Shown: one piece after another, positions 40,201 to 49,564 of the stretch
How positions within the stretch are numbered: the first letter of the stretch is position 1
Layout: every line of letters begins with the position of its first letter
From: Bacteroidota bacterium
GTDB taxonomy: Bacteria > Bacteroidota > Bacteroidia > Cytophagales > Cytophagaceae
Assembly: GCA_023428135.1 (NCBI GenBank)
Contig: JAEYZG010000010.1
Location: 186,001 to 250,000 of the forward strand
Direction: 5' to 3'
Length of the DNA: 64,000 bases
Program-made: the position numbers and the translations under genes
Notes under the pieces: generated by a model
Database searches by the model: none
What the model saw: the letters and a program-made list of their open reading frames with translations, nothing else
Told to the model about the DNA's origin: nothing

Positions 40201-40932
40201 CTATTCATTTCCCAATTTATCTTCAAATGCTTTTCTATAAACCTCATCGCTATCCAATTTTATAGATTCAAGTCCTTTCTTAGCTAAAAATAAACTTTTG
40301 TTAATTCCATGATTTAATTCGTAGTGCCGCATTAAGAAGAAATAAACCCGTATTTCATATCTACTTAGGAAATATTTGGTATAAAGTTTCTCAGTTTCAA
40401 TATCATGGAATTGAATGGTATTCATAAAAGCCTTTAAATCTTTAAATTTATTAAAATAACGAAATCCTTTAATGGTTATCAGTTTCCACATTTCATCAAT
40501 TACTCTTAAGTTCTCTAGTTTTGTATCTTGGTAGGTCCACCAATTGTCATTATCATCAGGAGAAAGTCTAATATGCGATTCAGCTTCTGCTAATAGATAA
40601 ATTTTATGAATGTCAAATTCCCCTATTGAATAAGGTTGTTTAAATTTTATTCCTAAATCTATTGAGATAGCTCCACCATACTTTGATCGTCCAATAGATA
40701 TAATTTCCCAATGTGTAGAATACTCATTCATAAATCTGTAATGCATTCCAGAAAAACCTGCTTCGTTAAGTCTAGGCGTTAAATTTTCTTGAAGGAGTTG
40801 TTTAAAATCACCACTTTTGAACACTAGGTTTTTTCTAGGTACACGATGAGGTGAAATTTGGCTAAGAGGGTAATCTCTTCTCGGATTACTCTTGAAAAAA
40901 TTTAACAGTTCCAAGAATGATAGTTTATCCAT
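40201..40932 (-). CDS. DUF4304-like protein
   Basis: 243 residues, soluble, no signal peptide. The region FKQLLQENLTPRLNEAGFSGMHYRFMNEYSTHWEIISIGRSKYGGAISIDLGIKF (about 42-97) resembles DUF4304 proteins (a PlLk.lGF......f.r pattern followed by a beta sheet); the family match is by eye and tentative. The rest is charged and helical. Function unknown. It lies alone in the accessory stretch between the lysA remnant and xseA and is AT-rich like that stretch, which fits recent acquisition. Confidence 0.65.
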   Translation of the reverse strand: MDKLSFLELLNFFKSNPRRDYPLSQISPHRVPRKNLVFKSGDFKQLLQENLTPRLNEAGFSGMHYRFMNEYSTHWEIISIGRSKYGGAISIDLGIKFKQPYSIGEFDIHKIYLLAEAESHIRLSPDDNDNWWTYQDTKLENLRVIDEMWKLITIKGFRYFNKFKDLKAFMNTIQFHDIETEKLYTKYFLSRYEIRVYFFLMRHYELNHGINKSLFLAKKGLESIKLDSDEVYRKAFEDKLGNE

Positions 40933-41344
40933 ATCTTTTAATTGCCTTCTCTTTTACCTTCAATCTAACAAATTTCAAATTTTGTTAAAAGTATTCGTCG
41001 ACAGATGAGTATAAATGCCCATAATTTTCAGAGAGTTTTACCTGAAAAGGATTTAATACTCCACTAACCTGCTCCTCCTATCCTTATTTTTTCTCTCTAT
41101 CGATATCAGTATACTTAAAATTACTCAATTCAGATATTTTCAATCCAGAGAAATACAACAATGAGTCTTTACGCATAAGCTTAATATTATTGGTATTAGA
41201 TACCAGCAAAATTAGTCTTCCTTTGATATTATTTGCACAAATTAAGCTAGCAACTTATTTTTTACACTCCATTTGAATCTTAAATTTTAATTCAATAATT
41301 TGCCTTAAGCCGTTAAACTTTTGCATTCAACCTTTCAAGAGCAA
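40933..41344. other. Intergenic region upstream of xseA
   Basis: About 410 nt, AT-rich, between the divergent DUF4304-like gene and xseA. It must hold both promoters, but no consensus promoter, RNA gene, repeat or ORF stood out. A TTG at 41321 is in frame with xseA but is not the preferred start. Confidence 0.5.
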
Positions 41345-42751
41345 ATGCCTAAGCAAATCCATGACAAGAATGTATTTTCATTGCTCGAAGTAACCAAGAG
41401 CATACAAAAGACCCTTTCTGAAAGGTATAAAAATGCATTCTGGGTAATGGCAGAAATGAACAAGCTGAATCATTACAAACACTCCGGTCACTGCTATCCC
41501 GAGCTTGTTGAAAAGCAGGATGGAAAAGTTATAGCTCAACTGAAATCCATCTTATGGAAAACGGATTACTTAAATGCAAATGATAAGTTTCTAAAAGTTC
41601 TTAAAGAGCCTTTAAAAGACGGCATCAAAATTCTCTTCCTTGCAAAAATCTGTTTTGATCCGGGATATGGTTTAGCGCTTAACATCCTTGAAATTGACCC
41701 TCATTATACGCTCGGAGATCTAGAAAGAGAAAAGAAAGAAACCATACAAAAACTTCAGGCCGAAGGAATATATGATCAAAACAAAACATTAAAACTTCCT
41801 CTGTTGCCACAAAGACTTGCTATTATATCAGTAGAAACAAGCAAAGGCTATGCTGATTTCATGAAGGTGATTGAGGAGAACTCATGGAATTATAAATTCT
41901 TTACCGTTTTGTTTCCCGCATTGTTACAGGGCGAGAAAGCTATCGAAGACATCATCAGACAACTGAGGAGAATTAAAAGCGTTGTAAGACATTTTGATGC
42001 AGTTGCAATCATCCGTGGTGGTGGTGGTGATGTGGGACTGTCTTGTTATAACAACTATTTACTAGCGAAAGAAATTACCTTATTCCCGATCCCAGTTTTA
42101 ACAGGTATTGGACATGCGACTAATGAAACAGTGGCAGAAATGATTTCCTTTTCAAACCAGATCACTCCAACCAAACTGGCAGAATTTCTTTTACAGAAAT
42201 TCCACAACTTTTCTATTCCTGTTCAAAAGGCGGAGGATAAAATCAAGGATAAAAGCCTTCGGATGATCATAGATGAAAAAGCCAGATTTCATAGTGCTTC
42301 CAGGTTGTTCAGGTCAGTTGCCAATAATAGTATTAATAAATTCAAAAATGACATATTGAATGAAAGTAAATCATTATCTCATCATTCATTGTATATCCTC
42401 AAAAAGGAAAAAATCTGTCTGAAAACACTTACAGCAGATCTGAGAAAAGACACCAAAGTACATTTTCGTCAATCTTCTCTTCTTTTGTCTCAGAATAAAA
42501 GAGAAATAGCTAAACGTCTACCGGGAATTATTGAAACAAAAACTAAAGAATTAAAAAACATAGAAAAAAACATCAATAACATGAGTCCTGAAAGTGTCTT
42601 GAAAAGGGGTTACAGTATCACTTTATTTAATGGCAAGGCAATCAAAAGTGCAGACATGTTGAAGAAAGGAGATACAATACAGACTAGGGTTTTAGGCGGA
42701 GTTATTGATAGTACTATCAAATCAATAGATCAATCAGACAAAGATGAGTGA
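41345..42751 (+). CDS. xseA: Exodeoxyribonuclease VII, large subunit
   Basis: Catalytic subunit of the single-strand-specific exonuclease ExoVII, used in DNA repair. 468 residues from the ATG at 41345. The N-terminal OB fold (VFSLLEVTKSIQKTLSERYKNAFWVMAEM) is followed by the catalytic domain (LAIISVETSKGYADF, VAIIRGGGGDVGLSCYNN, VLTGIGHATNETVAEMI) and a long coiled-coil, with the C-terminal SPESVLKRGYSITLFNGK motif. GGGGDVGLSCYNN replaces the commoner GGGSxEDLxxFN form, a modest divergence. Overlaps xseB by 8 nt. Confidence 0.94.
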   Translation: MPKQIHDKNVFSLLEVTKSIQKTLSERYKNAFWVMAEMNKLNHYKHSGHCYPELVEKQDGKVIAQLKSILWKTDYLNANDKFLKVLKEPLKDGIKILFLAKICFDPGYGLALNILEIDPHYTLGDLEREKKETIQKLQAEGIYDQNKTLKLPLLPQRLAIISVETSKGYADFMKVIEENSWNYKFFTVLFPALLQGEKAIEDIIRQLRRIKSVVRHFDAVAIIRGGGGDVGLSCYNNYLLAKEITLFPIPVLTGIGHATNETVAEMISFSNQITPTKLAEFLLQKFHNFSIPVQKAEDKIKDKSLRMIIDEKARFHSASRLFRSVANNSINKFKNDILNESKSLSHHSLYILKKEKICLKTLTADLRKDTKVHFRQSSLLLSQNKREIAKRLPGIIETKTKELKNIEKNINNMSPESVLKRGYSITLFNGKAIKSADMLKKGDTIQTRVLGGVIDSTIKSIDQSDKDE

Positions 42752-42947
42752 AAAAATAAGCTATACAGAAGCATTTGAAGAACTGCAACTCATTGTTTCA
42801 GAAATAGAACTGGGTGAAATTTCTGTAGATGATCTTTCGGATAAAGTAAAGAGGGCTGCACATCTTATAAAAATCTGCAAGACAAAACTCAATACAACAG
42901 AAGAGGATGTAAGTAAAATTCTGAAGGAACTGGAGAGTGAAGAGTAG
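42744..42947 (+). CDS. xseB: Exodeoxyribonuclease VII, small subunit
   Basis: 67 residues, a helical hairpin: YTEAFEELQLIVSEIELGEISVDDLSDKVKRAAHLIKICKTKL is the standard XseB pattern. It wraps the coiled-coil of XseA in the ExoVII complex. Its ATG lies inside the xseA end (overlap ATGAGTGA), giving coupled translation of the two subunits. Confidence 0.93.
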   Translation: MSEKISYTEAFEELQLIVSEIELGEISVDDLSDKVKRAAHLIKICKTKLNTTEEDVSKILKELESEE

Positions 42948-42995
42948 ACCGGAATAGATAATTCAAATCTGCCTTGTATTATTTATTGCCTCTTT

Positions 42996-43130
42996 GTAGA
43001 GACGTCATGCTGGCGTCTGAGAAATTGTGGTAAAGAATCAAAATAAGATTTATATACCTAACTTATAATATTTCAACAAATATCAAAAGCCTGCTTTATT
43101 GTCAAGGAGACGCCAGCATGGCGTCTCTAC
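42996..43130. repeat. 135-bp element bounded by inverted palindromic repeats (MITE-like)
   Basis: The left end (42996-43018) reads GTAGAGACGTCATGCTGGCG then TCT. The right end (43108-43130) is its inverted copy with one difference. Each end is itself a palindrome around GCA/TGC (AGACGCCA GCA TGGCGTCT on the right). About 90 nt of unique AT-rich sequence lies between. No ORF inside, so it would need a transposase in trans. It lies between convergent genes. Confidence 0.7.
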
Positions 43131-43149
43131 ATAATTAAACCCAGGGGTT

Positions 43150-43182
43150 AAAAACAAAAAAGCCACCTCTAAATGAGACGGC
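43150..43182 (-). terminator. Terminator of the glutamate synthase-like gene
   Basis: Minus-strand RNA pairs GCCGTCTC with GAGGTGGC (two G-U pairs, loop ATTTA), then TTTTTTGTTTTT, 25 nt beyond the stop codon. Confidence 0.75.
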
Positions 43183-43206
43183 CTTTCCATAATATCTTAA
43201 TTAAAT

Positions 43207-44799
43207 TTATTTTACTTCAGCCAACTCCTGCTTTTCCTTCTTCCTCGCAGGACCTCCAAGATATGGACAATCTTTTACATCCTGCATACCATTGAAGTTC
43301 ACCTTTACCTTGTCATATTTATAAGAGTCTCTCAGTTTTATTGTCATGTTGTTATCACCCATGCTAATGTCGACATCTCTCATGGTCATCTGACAAGGAT
43401 GCTCGTAACCGCAGGCATGAGTAATTTCAAGCAATTCTTTTCTAAGTGTCTTAATATAATTATAACATCTTTCTGACTTCAAAGTAACATCTACCCCAGC
43501 AGCAAGCCATTTATTCTGCGTCGCAACGCCGGCAGGGCATCTGTTTGTGTGGCATACCTGTGCCTGAATACAACCTATCGACATCATTGCCTCTCTGGCA
43601 ACGTTAATAATATCTGCCCCCATAGCAAATGCAGTAAGCGCCTTGGCCGGGAACCCTAGTTTACCTGAGGCAATAAATACTATTCTGTCTGATAAGCCTC
43701 TTTCAGCAAAGACCTTATAAATTTTACTGAAGGCATAAGCAAAAGGTAATGAAACGTGATCTGCAAATGCAGGAGGTGCAGCACCTGTTCCACCTTCACC
43801 TCCATCTATTGTAATAAAATCAGGACCTGTGCCTCTTTCCGCCATCAAATCAGCAAGTTCTTCCCACATCTCCAATTTACCAACTGCTGATTTTATTCCA
43901 ACAGGCAAACCTGTTCTATCTGCTACTCTTTCTATAAAGTCCATCATCTCAGGAACATTGCCGAATGCAGAGTGACAAGCTGGGGAAATTACATCTTTAC
44001 CCATTGCTACCTGACGAATTTCAGCTACTTCCGGAGTAATTTTAGCCGCAGGAAGCACTCCGCCTTTTCCTGGTTTAGCACCTTGAGAAAGTTTAAATTC
44101 GATTGCTTTTACAAAAGTATTCTTCTTAACCAGTGCTTCCATCTTCTCCATTGAAAAATTTCCTACCTCATCTCTAACACCGAAATATCCGGTCCCTACC
44201 TGAAAGACAACATCAGCTCCAAACGAATGATAAGGAGCCAAACCACCTTCCCCAGTATTATGATAACAACCTGCTTTCAAAGCCCCCTTGTTCATCGATT
44301 CAACAGCTTTTGAAGAAAGCGAACCATAACTCATTGCAGAAATATTCACAACAGAATACGGCCTGAAAGGCTTCTTTCTTTTATTCGCAAGTCCAATAAC
44401 CTTTGCACATGGAACGAATCCTGGGTCTTCTATATTCGGATGACCAGGTTTCAGATTAAAAGGAAACATTGCAGGGTTAATAAAAATGTGCCCTGCAGCA
44501 TTCTGGTCCTGGTCAGTACCAAATCCCTGATAGTTATTTTCTCTCTTCGAACTTGCATAAATCCATGAACGCTGACTCCGGTTGAAAGGAAGTTCCTCCC
44601 TGTTGTTGGCAACGATATATTGTCTCATTTCAGGACCGATCTTTTCAAGCAGGTAGCGTATGTGCCCAACCACAGGGAAATTGTGCTTAATCGTATGTGC
44701 CCGGTTGAAAAAAATGTCTTTAATGGCTATCGAAACTATCACAACCAGCGGAACAATCCACCAGAAATGATTCATGAAGAAATTAAGAATAGAGTCCAT
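43207..44799 (-). CDS. FMN-binding glutamate synthase-family protein, membrane-anchored
   Basis: 530 residues. One membrane helix at about 7-28 (FFMNHFWWIVPLVVIVSIAI) anchors a cytosolic FMN/Fe-S barrel like the central domain of glutamate synthase: VNISAMSYGSLSSKAVESM, GEGGLAPYH, EFKLSQGAKPGKGGVLPAAKI, ITIDGGEGGTGAAPPAF and the cluster motif CIQAQVCHTNRCPAGVATQ. The amidotransferase domain of GltB is absent, so glutamine-dependent glutamate synthesis is unlikely. This stand-alone family is common in Bacteroidetes and its substrate is not established. Monocistronic, with its own terminator. Confidence 0.92.
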   Translation of the reverse strand: MDSILNFFMNHFWWIVPLVVIVSIAIKDIFFNRAHTIKHNFPVVGHIRYLLEKIGPEMRQYIVANNREELPFNRSQRSWIYASSKRENNYQGFGTDQDQNAAGHIFINPAMFPFNLKPGHPNIEDPGFVPCAKVIGLANKRKKPFRPYSVVNISAMSYGSLSSKAVESMNKGALKAGCYHNTGEGGLAPYHSFGADVVFQVGTGYFGVRDEVGNFSMEKMEALVKKNTFVKAIEFKLSQGAKPGKGGVLPAAKITPEVAEIRQVAMGKDVISPACHSAFGNVPEMMDFIERVADRTGLPVGIKSAVGKLEMWEELADLMAERGTGPDFITIDGGEGGTGAAPPAFADHVSLPFAYAFSKIYKVFAERGLSDRIVFIASGKLGFPAKALTAFAMGADIINVAREAMMSIGCIQAQVCHTNRCPAGVATQNKWLAAGVDVTLKSERCYNYIKTLRKELLEITHACGYEHPCQMTMRDVDISMGDNNMTIKLRDSYKYDKVKVNFNGMQDVKDCPYLGGPARKKEKQELAEVK

Positions 44800-44916
44800 A
44801 ATACTGTCTTTCTATTTAAACTAAGGTTATGTACGAGGTAATTTCGCTTTGGATTTCTTTAAGAACGAAGAACAATGCCTATTCAGGTGAGTTTTAGGTA
44901 AAAATAATGTAAAACT

Positions 44917-45144
44917 ATGAAAAGATTAATTTTTTGCTGCTTGTTATTTTCAATTATGTCATGCAACAATTCACCTGAAGAACAGAAGGCTAGGATGCTT
45001 GAAGACAAAATTCAAAATGCTGCTGACCTGGAAAAGGCAAGAGCTGACTCTTTAGAACTGTCAGCAAGAAAGCTCAAGAAAGAAGCAGATTCTGTAAGGG
45101 ATGTTGCAAAAGAGCTGAAAGACTCTTCAAGAAATATTCGATAA
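44917..45144 (+). CDS. Small lipoprotein with coiled-coil
   Basis: 75 residues. A lipoprotein signal peptide (MKRLIFCCLLFSIMSC) gives Cys 16 as the lipidated residue, followed by NNS. The rest is a single charged helix with heptad pattern (ARMLEDKIQNAADLEKARADSLELSARKLKKEADSV). Function unknown; small coiled-coil lipoproteins may link envelope layers. Short and lacking relatives I can recognise, but the lipobox and clean reading frame support it. Confidence 0.68.
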   Translation: MKRLIFCCLLFSIMSCNNSPEEQKARMLEDKIQNAADLEKARADSLELSARKLKKEADSVRDVAKELKDSSRNIR

Positions 45145-45145
45145 T

Positions 45146-45181
45146 AAATGCCGGTCTGTCTTTAATTACTGACCGACATTT
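45146..45181. terminator. Hairpin between convergent lipoprotein and LRR genes
   Basis: AAATGCCGGTC (45146-45156) and GACCGACATTT (45171-45181) form an 11-bp stem. The single difference is a G-U pair on the minus strand, so it fits the LRR transcript best, although the U tract is short. Confidence 0.5.
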
Positions 45182-45218
45182 GAAAGAATTTAATAGAGAT
45201 AATCTTTGAATTCAGACA

Positions 45219-45680
45219 TTAATCGTTTGAAAGAATCATCTTCACATTTGGCAAAAACTTCTTAGCTTCTTCAAATTGAGCAGGTTTCCAATAGGCGTGA
45301 TCAGAAATATTCACTGCCTCTAGCTTAGGCAGCTGAGCAAGAACCGGAGGAAGTTTTGCCATGTAATTTGTACCTGTCAAATCAATATATCTTAATTTCT
45401 TCAGATTTGCCATTTCACCTGGCAAAGTAGTTATCCTGTTAAAAGATACATCCAGACACTCAAGATTGGTAAACTTTCCGATTTCCGGAGGAATGGCTGT
45501 AAGTTTTAACATACTGAGATCCAGCTTTACAACTTTCTCCGGTTCAGCAAGTGCGTCTTGGAGCGAAGTGTATTTTTTTGCATCCGGACAATAATCCGGG
45601 AATAGAGGTTTAGAAGTGACACTCAGAAGAGAAAGGCCTAAAATGATAAAAAATGCGGCCGGAACGATTATTTTTTTCAT
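45219..45680 (-). CDS. Exported leucine-rich-repeat protein
   Basis: 153 residues. A signal sequence or membrane anchor at 1-24 (KKIIVPAAFFIILGLSLLSVTS) is followed by three to four leucine-rich repeats: KVVKLDLSMLKLTAIPPEIG, NLECLDVSFNRITTLPGEMA and KLRYIDLTGTNYMAKLPPVLA, then KLEAVNISDHAYW. The repeats resemble the LRR class with P and x-G-N-like turns used in protein binding. Function unknown. It is divergently arranged with the FAD oxidase gene. Confidence 0.8.
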   Translation of the reverse strand: MKKIIVPAAFFIILGLSLLSVTSKPLFPDYCPDAKKYTSLQDALAEPEKVVKLDLSMLKLTAIPPEIGKFTNLECLDVSFNRITTLPGEMANLKKLRYIDLTGTNYMAKLPPVLAQLPKLEAVNISDHAYWKPAQFEEAKKFLPNVKMILSND

Positions 45681-45750
45681 AGTTATAGAACTTTGAACTT
45701 AAAATTAGCGATTTTTATAATAAAAAAGCAGAATTGCCATATTCTGCCCA

Positions 45751-45778
45751 TTTGTTATCCTGCAAATCGTTAAATTTG
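45751..45778 (+). promoter_or_regulatory. Candidate promoter of the FAD/Fe-S oxidase gene
   Basis: TTTG (45751-45754), 16 nt, then TAAATTTG (45771-45778), an exact -7 match 26 nt before the ATG. The spacing is slightly shorter than the usual 17-23 nt. Confidence 0.5.
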
Positions 45779-45804
45779 CAGTTCCCTAAGAATATAAGAA
45801 GTTA

Positions 45805-48729
45805 ATGCTGGCGAAATTAGAAGAACTGAAGAATTCACTAGAAGGCGAGTTTTTTACAGACCTTACCATGCGTACTCTTTACGCAACCGACGCATCTGTC
45901 TACCGCGAATTGCCATTGGCTGTGGCAAGACCAAAATCGGAGTCGGATATTAAAAAACTAATAACATTCGCCAATCAACATAAAACATCGATCATTCCTC
46001 GTACCGCCGGAACCTCTTTAGCAGGCCAGGTAGTCGGAAAAGGTATTGTGGTGGATGTTTCTTTCCATTGGACAAAAGTACTGGAAATCAATAAAGCAGA
46101 GAAGTGGGTAAGAGTTCAGCCAGGTGTAAATCTTGATGAACTGAACAAAATCCTTGAACCACACGGACTCTTCTTTGCTCCCGAAACCTCCACATCTAAC
46201 AGATGTATGATCGGGGGAATGGTGGGAAACAATTCTTGCGGATCTCACTCGGTGATATACGGAACCACCAGAGACCATACTTTAGAACTGAAAACCATCC
46301 TAAGCGACGGATCTGACGCAGTTTTTAAGTCTGTTACTCTTGATGAGTTTGAAGCAAAAGCTAAAGGGACCTCTCTTGAAAGTAAGGTTTACAAGCATAT
46401 AAAAACCATCCTTTCTGAACCTGCAAATGCAGAAGAAATCAGAAAAGAATTCCCCAAACCTTCTATAAGAAGAAGAAATACAGGATATGCTATAGATGAA
46501 TTGCTGGAATCTCAGCCGTTCACTTCTGGTAAACCCGCATTTAATATGTGTAAGCTTCTTGCAGGCTCTGAAGGTACACTTGCGTTTACTACTGAAATCA
46601 AGTTAAATCTTGTTGATGTACCGCCTAAGCACAAAGCTGTAGTAGCGGTTCACATGAACACAATCGACGAAAGTACACGAGCGAACCTGATTGCACTTAA
46701 GTATAACCCTGGTGCGGTTGAATTGATTGATGATATTATTCTTCAGTGTACTAAGCATAATATTGAGCAAACAAAAAATCGCTTCTTTGTACAGGGAGAT
46801 CCGGGAGCCCTTCTGGTAGTAGAATTTGCAAGAGAAAGCAAAGAAGAAATTGAAAAACTTGCCAGTGAAATGGAGGCTGAAATGAGAGCCAATGGTTACG
46901 GCTATTATTTCCCGATTTTGCACGGAGCTGATGTAAATAAAGTCTGGAGCCTGAGAAAAGCAGGACTTGGTCTGTTAGCAAATGTTCCAGGTGACCCTAA
47001 AGCAGTGGCCTGTATTGAAGACACAGCGGTAGCAGTAGAGGATCAGCCTGAGTTTATCAAAGAGTTCCAACAAATTCTTCACAAGCATAATAAATCCTGT
47101 GTGTTCTATGCACATATCGGAGATGGAGAAATTCACCTTCGCCCGATACTTGATCTTAAAAAAGAAGAAGACAGACAAATGTTCTTCACTATTACAGATG
47201 AAGTAGCTGATCTTGTCAAGAAATTCCAAGGCTCACTCAGCGGGGAACATGGAGATGGAAGAGTAAGAGGAGAGTTTGTTAAAAAGATGATAGGAGAAAA
47301 GAACTACAATATGATTGTAGAGCTTAAGCATATTTGGGATCCTAACAATATCTTTAATCCAGGGAAAATTGTTCATACACCAAAAATGAATGAATCCCTG
47401 AGGTACGAATCCAATCAGGTTACCAATCAGTTTAATACTGTTTTTGACTTCTCAGAAAGTCAGGGCATATTGAGACTTGCAGAGCAATGTAATGGTTCAG
47501 GCGATTGCCGTAAGTCCCACGTCATAGGCGGCACTATGTGTCCAAGCTTTATGGCCACCAGAAGTGAAAAAGAGACAACCAGGGCAAGAGCTAACATACT
47601 GAGGGAGTTTCTTACCAGATCTCCGAAAAAGAATAAATTTGCCCATGACGAGATTTACGAAGTAATGGATCTGTGCTTATCCTGCAAAGGCTGCAAATCA
47701 GAGTGTCCGTCCAACGTAGATGTGGCAAAGATGAAAGCAGAATTCCTTCAGCAGTACTATGATGAAAAAGGAGTTCCCTTCAGAGCCATGATGATTGCTA
47801 ACTTTGCCAAAGCCAACAGTATTGTAAGCAATTTCTCCGGCTTGTCTAACTTTGTCATGAAAAACGGCCTTACAGGCGGCTTAATGAAAAAGGTACTGGG
47901 TATGTCTTCCAAACGTCCATTGCCCCTTCTTTCTCCTGTTACTCTTAGAAAATGGGCTGGCAAAAACAAAGAAGCACTTCAGGCAAAAGGAAGCAAAAAA
48001 GGAAAAGTATTCTTATTCTGCGATGAGTATACTAACTATAACGAATCAGAAATAGGAATCAAAGCAATAGGCTTGCTTACCAAACTTGGCTATGAAGTTG
48101 AAATACCAGAACACCTGGAAAGTGCGAGGACTTACATGTCTAAAGGACTTATCCGTGAAGCGCAGAAAATAGCAAGAAAGAATATCGACATGCTGAAAGA
48201 CAAAGTAAGCAAGGAGCATCCAATGCTTGGAATTGAGCCTTCCGCGATACTTTCTTTCAGAGATGAATATCCAGCATTAGCAACACCTGAACAAAAAGAG
48301 GCTGCAGAAAACCTTGCAAAGAACAGCTTGCTTATAGATGAATTCCTTGCAAGAGAGGCAGAAGCCGGGAGAATTGACGCCAATGCTTTCAAAAAAGATG
48401 CTAAGCAAATCAAACTTCATGGACATTGTCATCAAAAAGCACTTTCATCTGTTTCATATACCCAGAAAATCCTCACTCTTCCTTCAAACTATAAAGTGGA
48501 AGTTATCCCATCAGGATGTTGTGGAATGGCAGGATCCTTCGGATATGAAGAAGAACATTACGATGTTTCTATGAAGGTAGGAGAGCTTGTTCTCTTCCCT
48601 GCTGTACGGAAAGCTTCTGAGGAGACAATTATTGCCGCCCCGGGAACAAGCTGCAGGCATCAGATCAAAGATGGAACGGGCAGATCTGCGAAACATCCGG
48701 TAGAAATTTTATTTGAAGCTTTGGTATAA
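45805..48729 (+). CDS. FAD-linked oxidase fused to Fe-S/CCG domains (D-lactate dehydrogenase-like)
   Basis: 974 residues. N-terminal PCMH-type FAD domain at about 35-270 (VARPKSESDIKKLITFAN, PRTAGTSLAGQVVGKGIVVD, GGMVGNNSCGSHSVIYG) and an FAD-oxidase C-terminal domain to about 535 (HIGDGEIHLRP, GSLSGEHGDGRVRGEF). Then a ferredoxin-like part with CNGSGDCRKS...MCPSF and CLSCKGCKSECPSNVD, and CCG heterodisulfide-reductase-type repeats (HGHCHQKAL, IPSGCCGMAGSFGYE). It probably oxidises D-lactate or another 2-hydroxy acid and passes electrons through the clusters to the quinone pool; the exact substrate is not readable. Monocistronic, with its own promoter. Confidence 0.92.
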   Translation: MLAKLEELKNSLEGEFFTDLTMRTLYATDASVYRELPLAVARPKSESDIKKLITFANQHKTSIIPRTAGTSLAGQVVGKGIVVDVSFHWTKVLEINKAEKWVRVQPGVNLDELNKILEPHGLFFAPETSTSNRCMIGGMVGNNSCGSHSVIYGTTRDHTLELKTILSDGSDAVFKSVTLDEFEAKAKGTSLESKVYKHIKTILSEPANAEEIRKEFPKPSIRRRNTGYAIDELLESQPFTSGKPAFNMCKLLAGSEGTLAFTTEIKLNLVDVPPKHKAVVAVHMNTIDESTRANLIALKYNPGAVELIDDIILQCTKHNIEQTKNRFFVQGDPGALLVVEFARESKEEIEKLASEMEAEMRANGYGYYFPILHGADVNKVWSLRKAGLGLLANVPGDPKAVACIEDTAVAVEDQPEFIKEFQQILHKHNKSCVFYAHIGDGEIHLRPILDLKKEEDRQMFFTITDEVADLVKKFQGSLSGEHGDGRVRGEFVKKMIGEKNYNMIVELKHIWDPNNIFNPGKIVHTPKMNESLRYESNQVTNQFNTVFDFSESQGILRLAEQCNGSGDCRKSHVIGGTMCPSFMATRSEKETTRARANILREFLTRSPKKNKFAHDEIYEVMDLCLSCKGCKSECPSNVDVAKMKAEFLQQYYDEKGVPFRAMMIANFAKANSIVSNFSGLSNFVMKNGLTGGLMKKVLGMSSKRPLPLLSPVTLRKWAGKNKEALQAKGSKKGKVFLFCDEYTNYNESEIGIKAIGLLTKLGYEVEIPEHLESARTYMSKGLIREAQKIARKNIDMLKDKVSKEHPMLGIEPSAILSFRDEYPALATPEQKEAAENLAKNSLLIDEFLAREAEAGRIDANAFKKDAKQIKLHGHCHQKALSSVSYTQKILTLPSNYKVEVIPSGCCGMAGSFGYEEEHYDVSMKVGELVLFPAVRKASEETIIAAPGTSCRHQIKDGTGRSAKHPVEILFEALV

Positions 48730-48828
48730 TAATCTAAACTTTAAGCGCACTAACTGGTTAGGGGTAAGCTTATTATCATAGACAGAAGAATTACTTAACA
48801 TCTATCAAACAGAACCATAAAAACACAT

Positions 48829-49500
48829 ATGAAAAAAGTAGTTTTTGCAATAATTTCTCTACTCATCTGCAAAACATCGTTTGCACAAATGAGTCTTACT
48901 GCCGCAGAGAAACAGGCAATGGACTGGCTTCAGACTAAAACCAAGGCTTTTAAAGCATCGAAAAATGACAGCCTGTTTGTTGTCAATAACAGTGAAAAGC
49001 CATACTACACAGTTCGTTTCAGCCCCGGCGATCAGAAAGATGATATTGATAAAGAAATATTTTCTGCAAAAGTTGGAGACATTGTTGGGCCATTCAGAGG
49101 TGATTCTTTCTGCTATTCCTTTAAAGTGAAAAAATTCAGCGAACCTCTTACAAGAGTTAGAGCCGATCTTATTCAGTTTATACCCAAATCATTTAAAGAT
49201 GAAACTGAAATAAAAAAGTATATTGATAAATACACTGCGCTTATTAAGAAAGACGACAAAGAGGTTTATAAAATCGCTTTGAAAGATGAAGAAAAACTTG
49301 CCCTGAAAAGAAAAGACCTGGGCTGGATCTGGGAGACTCAGACAGACAAAGAATATTACGAGCAAGTATATGCAGCAGAAAAAGGAGAACCTGTAGTTAT
49401 AAGAAATGCAAAAGGGATTTTTATTCTGAATATTACAGCTGAAAAAGAGAGAGCGCCTTATAAGGTAGAGCTGGTTCCTCTGGTGAAAAAAATTGAATAA
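48829..49500 (+). CDS. Exported parvulin-like protein
   Basis: 223 residues with a signal peptide at 1-19 (MKKVVFAIISLLICKTSFAQ). The segment SAKVGDIVGPFRGDSFCYSFKVKKFSEP looks like the end of a parvulin peptidyl-prolyl isomerase domain, and YAAEKGEPVVIRNAKGIFILNITAEKE near the C terminus looks like a second, weaker one. A periplasmic folding factor is plausible. Catalytic residues of parvulins are not obvious, so it may be non-catalytic or chaperone-like. Follows the FAD oxidase gene by 99 nt. Confidence 0.62.
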   Translation: MKKVVFAIISLLICKTSFAQMSLTAAEKQAMDWLQTKTKAFKASKNDSLFVVNNSEKPYYTVRFSPGDQKDDIDKEIFSAKVGDIVGPFRGDSFCYSFKVKKFSEPLTRVRADLIQFIPKSFKDETEIKKYIDKYTALIKKDDKEVYKIALKDEEKLALKRKDLGWIWETQTDKEYYEQVYAAEKGEPVVIRNAKGIFILNITAEKERAPYKVELVPLVKKIE

Positions 49501-49521
49501 GGGAATAAAATCATAAACAGA

Positions 49522-49552
49522 AAAGATCAGGCAGAAGTGCCTGGTCTTTTTT
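49522..49552. terminator. Terminator between parvulin-like and histidine kinase genes
   Basis: AGATCAGGCA and TGCCTGGTCT arms (4-nt loop GAAG), followed by TTTTTTATTA on the plus strand and preceded by AAAA, so usable by both convergent genes. Confidence 0.83.
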
Positions 49553-49564
49553 ATTACCTTAAAT

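Noticed and set aside
41321..41344. TTG start of xseA at 41321
   Set aside because: An ATG eight codons later precedes the conserved N-terminal domain and is the more usual start.
42996..43130. CRISPR-like array
   Set aside because: Only two inverted repeats with one spacer-like stretch and no cas genes; a mobile repeat is a better explanation.
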